Source: Adiantum capillus-veneris (lineage: Eukaryota > Streptophyta > Polypodiopsida > Polypodiales > Pteridaceae). Taken from it: a stretch of DNA of 64,000 nt. Position 1 is the first letter of the stretch. Each line of letters begins with the position of its first letter. Positions 1 to 11,271 of the stretch are shown piece by piece. The position numbers and the translations under genes were made by a program. Location: assembly GCA_014529385.2 (NCBI GenBank), contig CM043953.1, forward strand, positions 95,081,342 to 95,145,341. Reading direction: 5' to 3'. Under the pieces are notes generated by a model. It was not told where the DNA came from. It made no database searches and saw only the letters and a program-made list of their open reading frames with translations.

Positions 1-549
1 GAGATGAAGAGCTGATTAATGCAAGTCCTAACACCAGTCATTATTGTTGAGATGCTTGAACAAAGTAGGTCAAATCAATGGAATACGTCAATGATGAGAT
101 CAAAGGCTCTACAGAAGAAATTATTAGGGATCAATGCAAAAGAATTAACGTGTTGGGAATACTCACTCGGATCGACCGCTGCTGGCAGGTACGTCTGGCC
201 AGCATGAGCTAGCTTTTGCATGCATTGCATCAGGATGTTGTTGTCTGAGAGGACATGGCCAGCGGAGGAAGGCGTAGTGATCATATTGAGCTGATGAGTA
301 GTTGGCAGGAGATGGGTACTGGTGATGGCGGTAGTGGTGCAGGTGGGTATATTAGTATCTGCATGAGAAAGCTCAGAAGGACTCATGATTTGGTGTTTCA
401 AGAGCTGATGCATGTCCTCAAAAGTGAGGTGGTATACCATTATTCCTTAGCTTGATGGAGGTGTAAGCTTTGCAGCTGAACACAGAAAGTAGTGCAGGCC
501 AAAAAGAAGCTTTCTACTTAATGAGCAGGAGATAGACAGAGAGGTAGCG

Positions 550-550
<1 letters not shown>
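1..550. other. Unassigned sequence, no gene recognised
   Basis: Only short open frames are present on either strand and none resembles a protein family I know. The base composition is ordinary and no element ends or tandem repeats were seen before the CT tract that follows. Confidence 0.5.

Positions 551-582
<32 letters not shown>
551..582. repeat. (CT)n microsatellite
   Basis: A CT dinucleotide run with one TTT interruption. The Arg-Glu and Leu-Ser peptides read across it are artefacts of the repeat. Confidence 0.9.
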
Positions 583-1162
583 AAAGCTATGAGTATGATT
601 TGTGGGTGTGTGTTGTAGAGCTTGTAGGAAGAAGAAGAGATGCAGGCTCTCAAACCCGGATCATGAAAAAGAGTGAAGAAGCCATGCCCCCTTTATACAA
701 AAAATATTTGATCCCACCAACACGCCTATTGACCAATGGGTACTAAGATATTAGTTCTTTTCCAGTAAAAGCTTATACCCCCTCTTACTCCTCATTCTTC
801 TTCTTCTCAAGTTCTATTTCTCCCCTTTTCTGGGTGTGAGCTTACATATATCTGTGTGTGCTTTTGTTTTGTACCCCTTTACAATGCCTTTCCTCCTTGT
901 TGCTTTTGTGAGGGTACACCAAGGTCTAGATGTGGCAGTGGGTTTATGGATGTGTGTATGTGTGTGCATATTCTTCCATGCATGTTTTGGACAGATGCAA
1001 ATGCAAGTATATCTTTTGCCTACCATCATGTTGTGTTTTGTTTTCACATTCTCTTACCTTGTTTGTGAGTGTGTGTCACTACATGATTTGGCCCCTTTTG
1101 TGATGTTACTTTCTACCTTAAGGCGTGAGTACGCACACGGATGAGCGCGCGCACACACACAG
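583..1162. other. Unassigned sequence, no gene recognised
   Basis: Overlapping ORFs of about 70 to 100 codons occur on both strands here, but they have no recognisable domain and a low-complexity TGTG/CACA flavour. I see no gene in this stretch. Confidence 0.4.
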
Positions 1163-1311
1163 GAAGAAGAAGAAGAAGAAGATGAAGAGACTTTTCAATG
1201 TTGTAGGGGCAATCCCTAGCGATCGCGACCTCAAATATCCAATTGAAGAGTCTTGAACTCAAGACCTCATGCAAGAGGGAACTGGGATAGCCAATGGAGC
1301 ACACTTGAGTG
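1163..1311 (-). mobile_element. tRNA-like SINE, copy A
   Basis: On the minus strand this segment carries GAGTTCAAGACTC, close to a pol III B box, preceded by TTGGCTATCCCAGTTCC, followed by an ACAACATTGAAAAG tail and a CTT-rich tract. The same order of blocks recurs in the plus-strand copy starting at 1333 and in part at 1560-1665. A repeated, B-box-bearing unit of about 130 bp ending in a pyrimidine repeat fits a plant tRNA-derived SINE; the family is inferred and not matched to a known consensus. Confidence 0.5.
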
Positions 1312-1317
1312 ATAGAA

Positions 1318-1332
1318 CCCCCCCCCCCCCCC
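1318..1332. repeat. Poly-C run between inverted SINE copies
   Basis: Fifteen C residues lie exactly between the two head-to-head SINE-like copies. Confidence 0.85.
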
Positions 1333-1467
1333 ATTTGGTTGATTGGCTATCTCAATTCCCTCTTCATTAGTAGGTCTTTAATTCAAGCCACATTGGATAG
1401 AGCTTCAAGGGCTCTTGGGATTTTTCCCACAACATTAAAACCTTCTCTTATCTCTCTCTCTCTCTCA
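1333..1467 (+). mobile_element. tRNA-like SINE, copy B (inverted to copy A)
   Basis: The plus strand shows ATTGGCTATCTCAATTCCC, then GGTCTTTAATTCAAGC at the B-box place, then CCCACAACATTAAAACC and a CT repeat. These blocks match copy A in order when copy A is read on the minus strand, so the two form an imperfect inverted pair around the poly-C run. Divergence is clearly higher than between recent duplicates. Confidence 0.5.
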
Positions 1468-1510
1468 AATTGGCTTTGTGTGAACTCTCATACCCAATGT
1501 CATATGAGAG

Positions 1511-1512
<2 letters not shown>

Positions 1513-1546
<34 letters not shown>
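1513..1546. repeat. (GA)n microsatellite
   Basis: A pure GA run. It follows copy B and sits at the tail end of SINE copy C, which suggests that SINE tails seeded the dinucleotide repeats in this area. Confidence 0.9.
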
Positions 1547-1552
<6 letters not shown>

Positions 1553-1559
1553 CAGGAGA

Positions 1560-1665
1560 CAGGAGGAGGAGGAGGAAGAAGAGAGACACTTTAACATTGT
1601 GCAAGTGGTCAAAGAGGGCAAATTGTTTGATTGGACAAGTTTTGAACTCAAGACCTTGTATGTGT
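1560..1665 (-). mobile_element. tRNA-like SINE, copy C (partial)
   Basis: Read on the minus strand it has AAGGTCTTGAGTTCAAAAC and then ACAATGTTAAAGTGTCTCTC followed by a CT-rich tail. The blocks and their order match copies A and B, but the region 5' of the B box differs or is lost, so this is a partial third copy. Confidence 0.45.
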
Positions 1666-2280
1666 GTCAATTTTTTGTCTTTTTTCTTTTTGGTTTTTTT
1701 TTTTGGGGAGGAGGAGGGGGGGTGGGGGGCAAGGTGGGGTGTGGAAAATTTTCTTTCCATGCACCATCATTCCATCGATTGCCTCAACACCTGGAGGGGC
1801 CACCTACAAGTGCTTGTTGACCAATGACCAATACGTAGCTTTTAAGCATACCAGCTATATATGTGTGTGTCCATTATAATAATTAAAAGATGGAAACCCT
1901 AGTAGAAAACCTTAGGATGGATATGGAAATGTGAGATTTCCAAGACAAAGGATGGGGACACCAGCCTTTGTTATATAACCCCCTTGATTGAACTCTTGGT
2001 CCAAGGCAGCTTTTGCTCCTTCTACATTTCAATGTGAAAAGGGCCCCTCTAAGGAGGAGCAGGAGGAGCGCATAGCGCGGGCTCCATCCCCAATTTTTCT
2101 AGTAAAGCACTTGGGAATGAGACTCCCATTTCTTTTCTTAAACTTGGCTTTTGTTTTTTGTTTTTTTCTCATCTCATGTGGTGAATACCAATGCCAACAT
2201 GTCCTTTGGACTCCAAGGGGAATCTTTGTCTCTAGGCTACATCAAATTGCAAGGCGTGCGCCCATCACCCACAACACAAC

Positions 2281-2323
<43 letters not shown>

Positions 2324-2671
2324 TTCTTTTATATTATCTGTCATTTTCTCACTCTATCTACAATTTTACATGTGTCAACCCGCTCCTTCTTTGAAGCAAA
2401 ACCAAAACCTAATACCAATTTTCCCTAGGACTCTCATACACAATTAAACCATTTGTAAATTACTTTCCAAATCGCCTATACACACACATGGCCCTCCTCT
2501 CCTTCTCTATTTCAAACACCAAAATGCATAACGGTTTGTGCTACATATCATTCTTCTTGCCTATGCGGTAAATGGCTTGCGAAGCACATAGCTTCCCCCC
2601 CCCCCCAAAAAAAAAGAAAAGGAGAGAAAAGATAAATAAATAAATTTATGAACGTTTGAAGAGGCGCTTCG
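1666..2671. other. Unassigned sequence with short simple repeats
   Basis: T- and G-rich runs lie near 1690-1735, a CT run passing into a CA run at 2286-2323, and a 12-base C run at 2595-2606. A 146-codon open frame at 1988-2428 crosses the CT/CA repeat and has no recognisable domain, so I do not call it a gene. Confidence 0.45.
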
Positions 2672-2860
2672 GACACCCAAGACAAGTCATGTTGGTGGTA
2701 GAGTCAATGCTTCTCTATGTGCATGCCTAGGTTTGAGTCTAGCTCGTTGTGGAATGATGATGTCGCTCATACTCACCTTGTTCGATCACTCCCCTGTTGA
2801 TTGAACATATCCTCGATACTCAGCATTGAGAAATAATTCTCATTGCTTGCAGATAACATG
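2672..2860 (+). mobile_element. Second tRNA-like SINE candidate
   Basis: TGGTGGTAGAGTC resembles a pol III A box and GGTTTGAGTCTAGC about 30 bases downstream resembles a B box, the spacing found in tRNA-derived promoters. No cloverleaf can be drawn with confidence, so it is a degenerate tRNA-related element at best. It differs from the copies at 1.2-1.7 kb. Confidence 0.3.
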
Positions 2861-2987
2861 TTACCTGTTACATAGGTAAACGGCTGTGCCAATTGTCCTT
2901 CACTTCAACAAGGAAGCCACTAGTAGTCCAATATGTATCATGAACACTAAACTTGACAGATATAACATGAGAAATCATGGGCTCATA

Positions 2988-2990
<3 letters not shown>

Positions 2991-3058
<68 letters not shown>
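2991..3058. repeat. (CT)n microsatellite
   Basis: About 34 uninterrupted CT units. Confidence 0.95.
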
Positions 3059-3064
<6 letters not shown>

Positions 3065-3291
3065 CGTCTCTCTCTATCTCATTCCACAATTGTGCTCTTG
3101 AGGGGCCTAGCAGCGAAAGATATGATTGTGGATCTATTGGATTCTATTGTATGTTCGAATCGTGGATTGTAGGAGAAGCACTATGAGCTAGCTGAAGGAG
3201 TTGAGCAAACTTAGTAGCATTACAAGGAATTTTAAGCATTTTGGGTTAGAGTAGACATTGCTTCCCCACCAGTAATTGCAATTGAACAAAT

Positions 3292-3309
3292 CCCCCCCCC
3301 CCCCCTCCG

Positions 3310-3371
<62 letters not shown>
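3292..3371. repeat. Poly-C plus (GT)n microsatellite
   Basis: A 14-base C run at 3292-3305 is followed by about 30 GT units at 3312-3371. Confidence 0.95.
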
Positions 3372-3372
<1 letters not shown>

Positions 3373-3775
3373 TAGGCACCCATTCAGGCTTGAGCCTATT
3401 CCTTTATCCACAATCCGCACCATAGTAGCAATCCGACTTAGATCTCAATCCCTTCGATGTGAGATAGGACCTTGATGTACTAGGGAAGAGGCACTTCTTG
3501 TATGTACAATATGCGCCATCCGTGTTCAAGAGTTTGAGCATCATACCCTCCTTGAGTGCTTAGCTTTTGATCACATTGATCTTGCTTCCCTCACATTTTG
3601 AGCTCAGATCATCCCTACATACATTTCTCTCCTAGCCACTCCATGGACTCTCAATTGCCACCCTCATATCCACACTTCTCAAGCATCATAAGTCATTCAA
3701 CGACTCCACATAGAGCGTGAGACATGTTTCAGTGGTCCCATAAGTCGTATTTGAACTTTGAGGATGACAATGCAA

Positions 3776-3778
<3 letters not shown>

Positions 3779-3813
<35 letters not shown>
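3779..3813. repeat. (CT)n microsatellite
   Basis: A pure CT run of about 17 units. Confidence 0.95.
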
Positions 3814-3816
<3 letters not shown>

Positions 3817-4845
3817 CTTTTGGTCTCCCCACTCTGTAGAAGTGCATGCTTTCATTTTCCCCATGAAGACAAAGCCACACAAAAGTAAACAGAGCTTGTT
3901 TTAACAATATGCAAAACATTGGAAAAAATCATTGTGCCAAAGCTACAATCTTTTGATTTTCCACCAATATGGGCTGCAAATGTCCATGTTACAAAGCCAC
4001 TTCTCCTCATAGTTGAAAATCTTATGGTTTTTAGGCTTTGTTTATTCATTTTTAAGCCTTAGACTTTTGTACTCTCATCTTTACCATCCTGCCTAGTGAT
4101 CTTTTTAGGGTCAACTTAAGCTTTAAAGATACTTTTTCACTTAAATGGACGACTTGCACATTTCTTCCATTAGCATGCCATTGCAACTTTCCATATCCAT
4201 AAAAAATAGACCAGCTTTATCATTTAATTAATGGAAAAAGCAAGTTTTTCTAACGCCTAAGGTTTGTAATTTTTCCACCCTAGCTTTTCTAATGCCTAAG
4301 ACTTGTAATTTTCATACCCTAGCTCTCAATAGTATAATGATGGATTTCATACTTTCAACTTCTCACTTATTAGTAGCCTAGCACTTTGCCTTTTCTAATG
4401 GTTAAGTTTCAAATTCATCACGTTTCAAAGTGGAGGTGTAATTATATAGTAACACACATACACACACATTCCTCCCCCTCTCTCTTCTCTCTCTCTCTCT
4501 CTCTCTCTCAAATCAACTTTTTCCTTCCCTCCACACCCTCTCTCTTTCACTTGACAAGCTCCCATGTGGTTTAAAAGTGTAAATCTAAGCATTCTATTGA
4601 CATTTTTCATTAAAGTAAGCAAGAGCAATAGACGCCTAGAATTGAAATACAAGAGGGAGGGGATATATGGTTGAGAGTAGGCGTTGGAGACGGCCATGAT
4701 CTTCACCATCGGAAGAAGCCGACAAAACTAGAGGAGGGTTGTGTGGTTCACCCTTAATCCACCGATTTCTTCCAATGGTCAAAATTTGCCACGCCTAGTC
4801 TCAAACAGCGATCCGGAAGGAAGTTTGGTCTTTTGGGTGGGTTTT

Positions 4846-4847
<2 letters not shown>
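3814..4847. other. Unassigned sequence with a small tandem duplication
   Basis: No gene seen. Two diverged copies of a unit containing TTTTCTAAYGCCTAAG and ending in ACCCTAGC lie at about 4243-4322, and a CT run lies at 4478-4509. Short ORFs on both strands lack known domains. Confidence 0.45.

Positions 4848-4885
<38 letters not shown>
4848..4885. repeat. Poly-G run of 38 bases
   Basis: Thirty-eight consecutive G residues follow GGGTGGGTTTTTT. This is long for a homopolymer and its exact length may be an assembly estimate. The Gly-rich and Pro-rich ORFs across it are artefacts. Confidence 0.9.
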
Positions 4886-4886
<1 letters not shown>

Positions 4887-5334
4887 ATTATATTGCCGTA
4901 TAAGAACAAAGGAAAAGACCCCAAAATTGGATATGTAGGCAAAAGCATGTGCATGATTCCTCATACAAGTCTGGAAAATGAGAGCAAATGAGAATAGATA
5001 AGTAAATTCATTTAAAAGATAGATTAAGAAGGAGAGTTGAGAGAGAGAGAGAGAGAGAGAAAGAGAGGGGGAGATTAATTAATGATTGGGGAGCATGAAA
5101 TGTTGCTGGCAGTTGACATGAAATGTCTCTCAGCTTGGGTAGTGGACCGTGTTGGCCGTGCTCCTTCGTGAGGGTCTCAATCCAAAAGGCCAATTTCAAA
5201 AGCAAGGCAAGCTATTCCACTATTATTATTCTACACAACCTACTCCCTAAGGATTTATTAAAAATTATAAGAAAAAACTTCTACACAACCTACTCCCTAA
5301 GGGTCCCTCTCCCCCACGTGTTCCCCCAACAAGT

Positions 5335-5370
<36 letters not shown>

Positions 5371-5687
5371 CCCCCCCTTTTAACCCCACTCTTAACCTAC
5401 TTAAATAGAAAGATTAAGAATATAGCACACCCTTTGATTCCTTTTCCATATGCTCGCCTCCTCTTTTGGTTGCTATCTTGTGTGTATTCACATGCACAAA
5501 GCCCACCACCACTTCAAACCATTTTAAAGGAGTTTCCTTCTCTTTCAGTCTTCACCTTTCTACATGAGAATTATCACCTCACCTTACTATTTTGCCAATG
5601 GTGAGCTTACTATCTTACAATGGCGAGTTTTGCCACATGTGGCAACCACAACTATGGACACAAGAATGTGTGACTTTATCAAGAGCC
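4886..5687. other. Unassigned sequence with simple repeats
   Basis: A GA run at 5041-5060, a CT run at 5337-5366 and a perfect 22-base direct repeat starting CTACACAACCTACTCCC at 5231 and 5281. No gene recognised. Confidence 0.45.
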
Positions 5688-5990
5688 TTTTTTTTTTCAA
5701 ACTCACAACTTAGTGAGTGTCTTTAAATGTTACAAAATCAAAAAAAGTTACAATGAAAGCCATGCTCCCTTCGAGCCATGGCATCAACCAACATCTAAGA
5801 TACAAAGCACAAAGAAGCGGTAACATCGAGCTAAATCTTCCTAAACGGCTCAACCCGAAAGCCACTTGGCACCCCTTTGCCTCCCCAAGTAGCACTTCCT
5901 ACGAGCAAATCAAAACACCTACATGACCTATGCCCACCTATGAGAGCCCATGAAGAATCTGCGCATCCTCAAAAATCCCTTAAAGCATTT
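5688..5990 (-). mobile_element. LINE 3' end fragment, copy 1
   Basis: On the minus strand the segment ends with CATGGCTC, eight bases, CATG, then ACTCACTAAGTTGTGAGTTTG and an 11-base A run (T run at 5688-5698). The same ordered blocks end the LINE fragments at 58.95 kb and 59.56 kb. An A tail behind a repeated 3' end is what target-primed reverse transcription leaves. The protein upstream is too short to name. The right boundary is approximate. Confidence 0.5.
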
Positions 5991-6797
5991 GCATGACCTC
6001 AGTCCAAAACAAATGATTTTATGAACTTGAAAGGGCTAAGGCCTCCACGAGAAGGGAGGTTAGGGTACCGAGGAGGTCTGTGCTCCATACAGTGGGAATC
6101 CCCCGAGGCATGCACATTGAAGCCGACCCTCTCCCATTTATCCCCTCCCTGTTTTCTATTTAAATACCTTCTCTTCTCAACCCACCGCGTTACTCTCCCT
6201 TTGGGGGAGGCACGATGGAACTACCTGAAGCTCTCTTGAACGGGGCTGCCAAAAATGTTGAGAAAACTCCACCTTCTGCATCCAGGTTGGGTATTCATCT
6301 TGCTACAGGGGAGTAACCCTAATCAATCCTTCAACCAACACTTATGCCCTCTTGCACAGTTGAAGGCATCGAGGCCTTTCTCCAACACTCCAAGATCCTG
6401 TGCTCAAGTGATCCAGAATCGCTCTAGCTTCAAAGCACTCAAATATGTCTAGCAATATGCAGTGTTGTCTCCACAGAAGACTGTTGAGGTAGGATCTTTT
6501 CACACAATGCCTAACCCTGCGATCTTGTTTCCGGCTCAGTAGGCCCCCTTGCAAGTAAATCCTCATGTCCCTTTACACGATGGTCATTTTACCACTATTT
6601 CCAATGTATGGAGCAATATTCACCTCCATCAAGAAAGGAATTACAACAATGAGTAGGCTAACCCTAGAAACTCTACTAATACCCCTGTTGATGGTGGCCA
6701 TACCCCTAAAATAGGTTAGGCATTTATGCAGATGCTCCAAGCTGGCTGGCAAAACACCTAATGGGAAGGGGAAACCAAAAGGTATTCAAAGGAGCAG
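5991..6797. other. Unassigned stretch leading into the LINE
   Basis: Open frames of 60 to 75 codons lie on both strands (plus 6021-6239 and 6255-6452, minus 6342-6566). The plus-strand reading runs into the LINE frame at 6798 and could be diverged LINE sequence, but I see no ORF1, endonuclease or early reverse-transcriptase motif. Confidence 0.35.
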
Positions 6798-8727
6798 TTG
6801 TCTCTGCATCCATTTGCAGATGATACCAATGGCTTGATAAGTAATGACACTCAATCAATTGAGAACTTTTGGGAAAGTATGAGGTTGTTCTGCCTATCTA
6901 GTGGTTCAGTTATTAATCACTCCAAAACGGGGCTCAAAGTTTTCAAAGGTACATGCCCAACATTGATCAACTCTGCAAGATGTAAAACCATTGAGGATGG
7001 ACAAATTTTCAGGTTGCTAGGTATACCTATGGGGTTCAAAAGTATCTTTCAATCATAGGTGGGATTGGGTCTTAAACAAATTTAGAAGGAAGATTTTTAT
7101 ATGCCTTGTCTGCGAGAGTCTTTGTGTAAAATCATTATCTATTGTCTTCTGTTGTGTATTTTCTTAGCATGTTGGATACCCTCCCAATACCAGTGAAACA
7201 AATTGCTCTCCCTGTCAAGGAGATTCTTACGGGGATGCTCTAAGGATGGTAGTACAATACCAAAGGTGCCATGTCAAATCTATTGCAGTAGAAAGGAGAA
7301 GGGGGGGCTAGACATTCTCAACCTTCAAGAGCTTTCATGAAAGTTGGTTAGTAAATGGATCCTAAGGGCTATTTCCTCCCTTCACTATTGGCCCTTGCTC
7401 ATAAAAAGGAACACCTCTCATTTCTACCTCAATGGATACAAAGCTCGGCAAGGTCTTTCACTAGAGGATCTTCTTATTCGTAATACTGATTTCACCCTGG
7501 AGATTTGTTTTGACTTCAGGTTTTGGGAAGCTTGGCCAAACAAAAAAGCTAGCTGGGAACCCCCTCAAGGTTGGACTCTCTACCTTGAAGGGTGGATGGA
7601 GGATTCAATTTGGTTTGGCTCATTCTCCAAAGCTTATGGCTGGCACTTATCTATGAAAGGTCACAAATGTTTTAAGGCTAGCTTAAGAAACTGGAAAGAT
7701 TTCTACAAAGATGGAGAATGGCTCAAAGCTGAGAAATTGTTGCAATAGTTCAAGATTTCTCAAGGGTGTGCTATTCTAGTCTACAATAGAATCATCAGGA
7801 TAAAGGGGGAGTTGCAATGCATCTATAGGGAACACCAATTTTTTTTGGTCAAAGTCGTGCAATAATATCTACCACTCAAAATGTTCAACTCCTATAATGG
7901 ATCCACATCGAGTTTTGAAGATTAATAACATGTGGAATCTTGTTTGGAATGCCAAACAGTGGTCCTACAGGTAATGTCCATCAAACATAGTTGTCTACTC
8001 TAGCTCGTCCTCCATCAAACAGTGGTCCTACAGGTAATGCCAAACAGTGGTCCTACAGGTAATGTCCATCAAACATAGCTGTCTACTCTAGCTCGTCCTC
8101 CATCAAGGTTTTTGGACAGGGTCTAAAGTTCAAAATTTGAGAATTGCAGATGGGATTTGTAAGAGATGTATGGATCAAGAAGAATCATTGTCTCACCTCT
8201 TCATCACTTAAAAACACAACTTAGGCCTCAAATTAGTGCTACAACAGGCGAAGGAGGTTGACAAATCAAAGATCTCTTGGAGATCTATCCTTCTAGGAGA
8301 GTGCAACTTTAATGACATCCCCTTGTAGACCTATTTAAGAGGATAATACCTATGGAAAATCTGGATTGAAAGGAAAAAAGAAAAATTTGAAGGCTCTTTC
8401 TCTTCTCATGATGTGTCCTTTACTTTTATATGCAAAGCTATTATGGAGGACATGCTCAGGCTTGTAGCTATAGCTGATTCTTTATATGTAAAAGTTATTC
8501 AAAAGTTCTTTAGATGTAAAAAGTAGAGAGAGCTCACTTTATCTTAGTATGGTCCCTAGAGAATGTATGTCATCGCAAATTTCTTATCTTCCCATTTGAA
8601 ATGCACCCTGTCTATTGTTCTCTCCTCTGTAGACCAGGATATCTCTTGTCCTCCCTTAGGAGCCTTTGTATTTTCTTTCCCTTTTTTTTCTTCTACTTAA
8701 TTCAATTGTTCCTTCAAAAGAAAAAAA
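6798..8727 (+). pseudogene. LINE reverse transcriptase C-terminal half, decayed
   Basis: The first frame holds FADDT (from 6813), the catalytic metal-binding motif of plant LINE reverse transcriptase, then a thumb-like region with SRKEKGGLDILNL, typical just after the polymerase. A 134-codon frame follows at 7344-7748. Near 8150, ICKRCMDQEESLSHLF fits the zf-RVT zinc domain (Cys-Cys-His order) at the end of LINE ORF2, followed by a Trp-rich WKIWIERKKEKFEG segment. The 3' end is AAAAGAAAAAAA at 8716-8727. The endonuclease, the early polymerase and ORF1 are not seen. Many stops and an internal tandem duplication show it is dead. Its 3' end differs from the other LINE copies here. Confidence 0.75.
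7952..8106. repeat. 88-bp tandem duplication inside the LINE
   Basis: The 67-base block starting CCAAACAGTGGTCCTACAGG at 7952 recurs at 8040 with one visible change, and its first part recurs again in between at about 8014. The duplication lies in the region before the zinc domain and disrupts the frame. Confidence 0.85.
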
Positions 8728-10398
8728 TGATGTTTAATTGAATTTTTGAAGAGTCTTGAATGGAGCCTTTGTAAATTTTTGTTGGAGTTTTTCCAACCTG
8801 CCTAGGATTGATAACATGGGGTTTTTTTTTTGCAAAAACAGAAACAAAAAAAGATTGAAACTGGGTAATGATGATCATATGAGATGGGTAGGGTAATGGA
8901 GATCATCCGAGATGGATACATGATATGAGATGGGTTGGAAATTTCTTGAGCTGGGTTAGGGAAATGCTTGATTTCCATCTGCAGGCCTAGGGAGTGTTGA
9001 AAAAGCTGGCCGATTTTGAGGTGCCAATGTTGAGGGGGAAGTGCAAAGAGAAGCCTACTATTGTAGTGTAGGACTAAAGTGGGGATTTTCTCTGTGTTTT
9101 CATGTGGGTGCAAGCCCTATAGTGGGCCCGCCATGGCCTGAAGTAGCAACGTCTGCCATCCGTGTTCCCTCCACCCTTTGTTAGATATCTTTTTAAACAC
9201 GCTTTTGATGGCCATAATAAGCATGCTTTTGCGATTTGTTGACTCTAGTTCCTTCGATAAGCTTGTAAATTAGTAAGCATGAATTGTGCTTCAAGCCTTA
9301 CTTGGGGGGGGGTTGAAGCTCCAAGGATTTCATTAACATGATCACAAACATACGAACATGTTAATAACATTACGTGGTCACTTTTTAAAACACGTGATCA
9401 TGTTGAATGTTCACGTGATCTCCTTATTAGCTTGAAAAAATGACCCGAATCGATAGTCCCATTAGGAATTTCCATATCCTCTAACCTGTTAGACTGGTTG
9501 GTGGGTTTTTGCCATATCCACATGAGCCCACCACAAAAAAAAAAAGCTCGATAGGCTTTTGGTGGATTATTAGGTCATCATTCATTGGCTTAAATGTGAT
9601 CACATAAACTATAGTAATGTGAATATGATAATAGCACATGTTAATCACAAAAAATTTCATGTGATCACGTATTATCAGATCCTTTGGGGGTTCTCACCGG
9701 CATGAACCCCGATGGGGTTTTGATTGAAGCTCAAGATGGGGAGGGGTTTGATTCTATTAGTAGGAGTACTTCACTCAGCATGGGTGCCGATTTTGTTTTT
9801 GCTAGTGGAGGACACAAAAAGAACTAATAAAAATTTTGCTAATGCTGTCAGTCCTAAAAAAAATTTGAAACCATCATGTTTTGGCATATGTACCTTGGCC
9901 GATGAAAGTTTGCACATGGCGATCATGTTCGGTTAGCTTAAGGCTGAGTATGGGTACGTGATACATGGTGAATTCTGTCTAGAGCTAGCGTTGCAAAGCT
10001 TAGAGGCTTGTTGTGCTCACGGAGTGGTTCTATGTACCTCGGATCAAGAAGAACCATTTGTCTATATCTACACTTGCTAGACTTGGCCTTGTTGTGAAAT
10101 TTGTGAATATCTCATTGCTCTTGTTGAAGGCATGCAGTTATTTCAAATTTTGTGAAAGGTGGTCTTATCAGAGTGTGTATCTTTATACAACCTTTAAATG
10201 GACCACAATTATCTCATCAAGGATGACCCACACCTTCTAAACATCCAGATGAAACCTCATTGTTACAGGCTTCAAGAAGTCATTGTGTTGAACTAGAAGA
10301 TCATTAAGACTGAAGGTGGATGTAAACATAAAACATACCTTGTGAAACTTATCAGTAGCTCATAAAGATAGTGCAAAGTCAACTTGGTATGGCTTGAT
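8728..10398. other. Unassigned sequence, no gene recognised
   Basis: Open frames at 8802-9113 (minus, 103 codons), 9724-9936 and 10013-10240 (plus) have no recognisable domain. A cluster of GTGATCAC-like palindromes at 9335-9672 is the only structured part. The right edge abuts the LTR element at 10399. Confidence 0.4.
9335..9672. repeat. Cluster of TGATCA palindromes
   Basis: Words such as ACATGATCAC, CACGTGATC (twice), GTGATCACAT and ATGTGATCACG recur in both orientations over about 340 bases. This resembles the subterminal repeats of a DNA transposon, but no terminal inverted repeats or target duplication were found. Confidence 0.4.
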
Positions 10399-11271
10399 TG
10401 TGAGGTCCCCACCCTATTACCATATCCATTTGGCAATAGGAGGGTACCTCACAGGTTGCTAGGCCCTAATCGCTTGAAAAAGCATAATCAAGAAGAAATT
10501 GATTTCCAATGGACGGTCTCTCGTCACCAAGTAACTTGAGTCCGAACCATTGAAGGGTTTCCTAGCCCTATCTCATAGGGAAAGCATGAACTAGCACAAT
10601 AATCTAGTGTTCCTAATTTCTACCTTCCAAAAGAGAGAAACTGGAAATGCCTTTTTCTCCATAATTTTCATAGGCACACATCCTTGACTGGCAACCTGAG
10701 CGAGCCCCCACTTTCCATCCCACACTCACACTTTCTTACTTGTTTTGTAATTACTACAACATGATTGTTTATACACAAAGTTCCTTCTTATGGTTTCCAT
10801 CACAAGTTCATTAAGATATCCCTACAAGCATGATCAAAGTGGCACCAAAACAATCTTTTCTAGAATAAAAACAACATACGATCCTTCTTCATTAAAAGAT
10901 CTCAACCCCAAGAGTTCACTCCTCTTAAGGAGACTTTATAGCTCCCAGTGTCTTTAGTTTCCCATACAGCTAAATTGTCCTACAATCTGGGCACAAACCC
11001 ATAAGATGTGTGCACCCATATGCACTGCTTTAGCCTTCACTCTGCTAGGCCCTTCTCCATGGATATCAAAGGGAGTTTTGACTATGTCAGTATAGGATTT
11101 TGAATGAAGAAGGTTCGAGAGTTCTCCTACTAGGGAAACATTTCTTTCCTACTTCTGACAGTATATCCTCAAACAGTCCTTCCATTTAATACAACTTAAA
11201 GAAAATTAACAAGTTAAATTGATGTGGTTTCGAATTGGGATGGATCCAATGTTTAGGTAGTATTCTCCTTC

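Noticed and set aside
3100-3190. TGTTCGAATCG, a good B-box match, as a tRNA gene or SINE
   Set aside because: No A box at the right distance and no acceptor stem; one motif by chance is likely.
4741-4964. Glycine-rich or proline-rich proteins on both strands
   Set aside because: Produced by the poly-G run; no coding context.
8802-9113. 103-codon minus-strand ORF as a gene
   Set aside because: No domain, no homologous context, and a low-complexity start; an ORF of this length is expected by chance in 64 kb.
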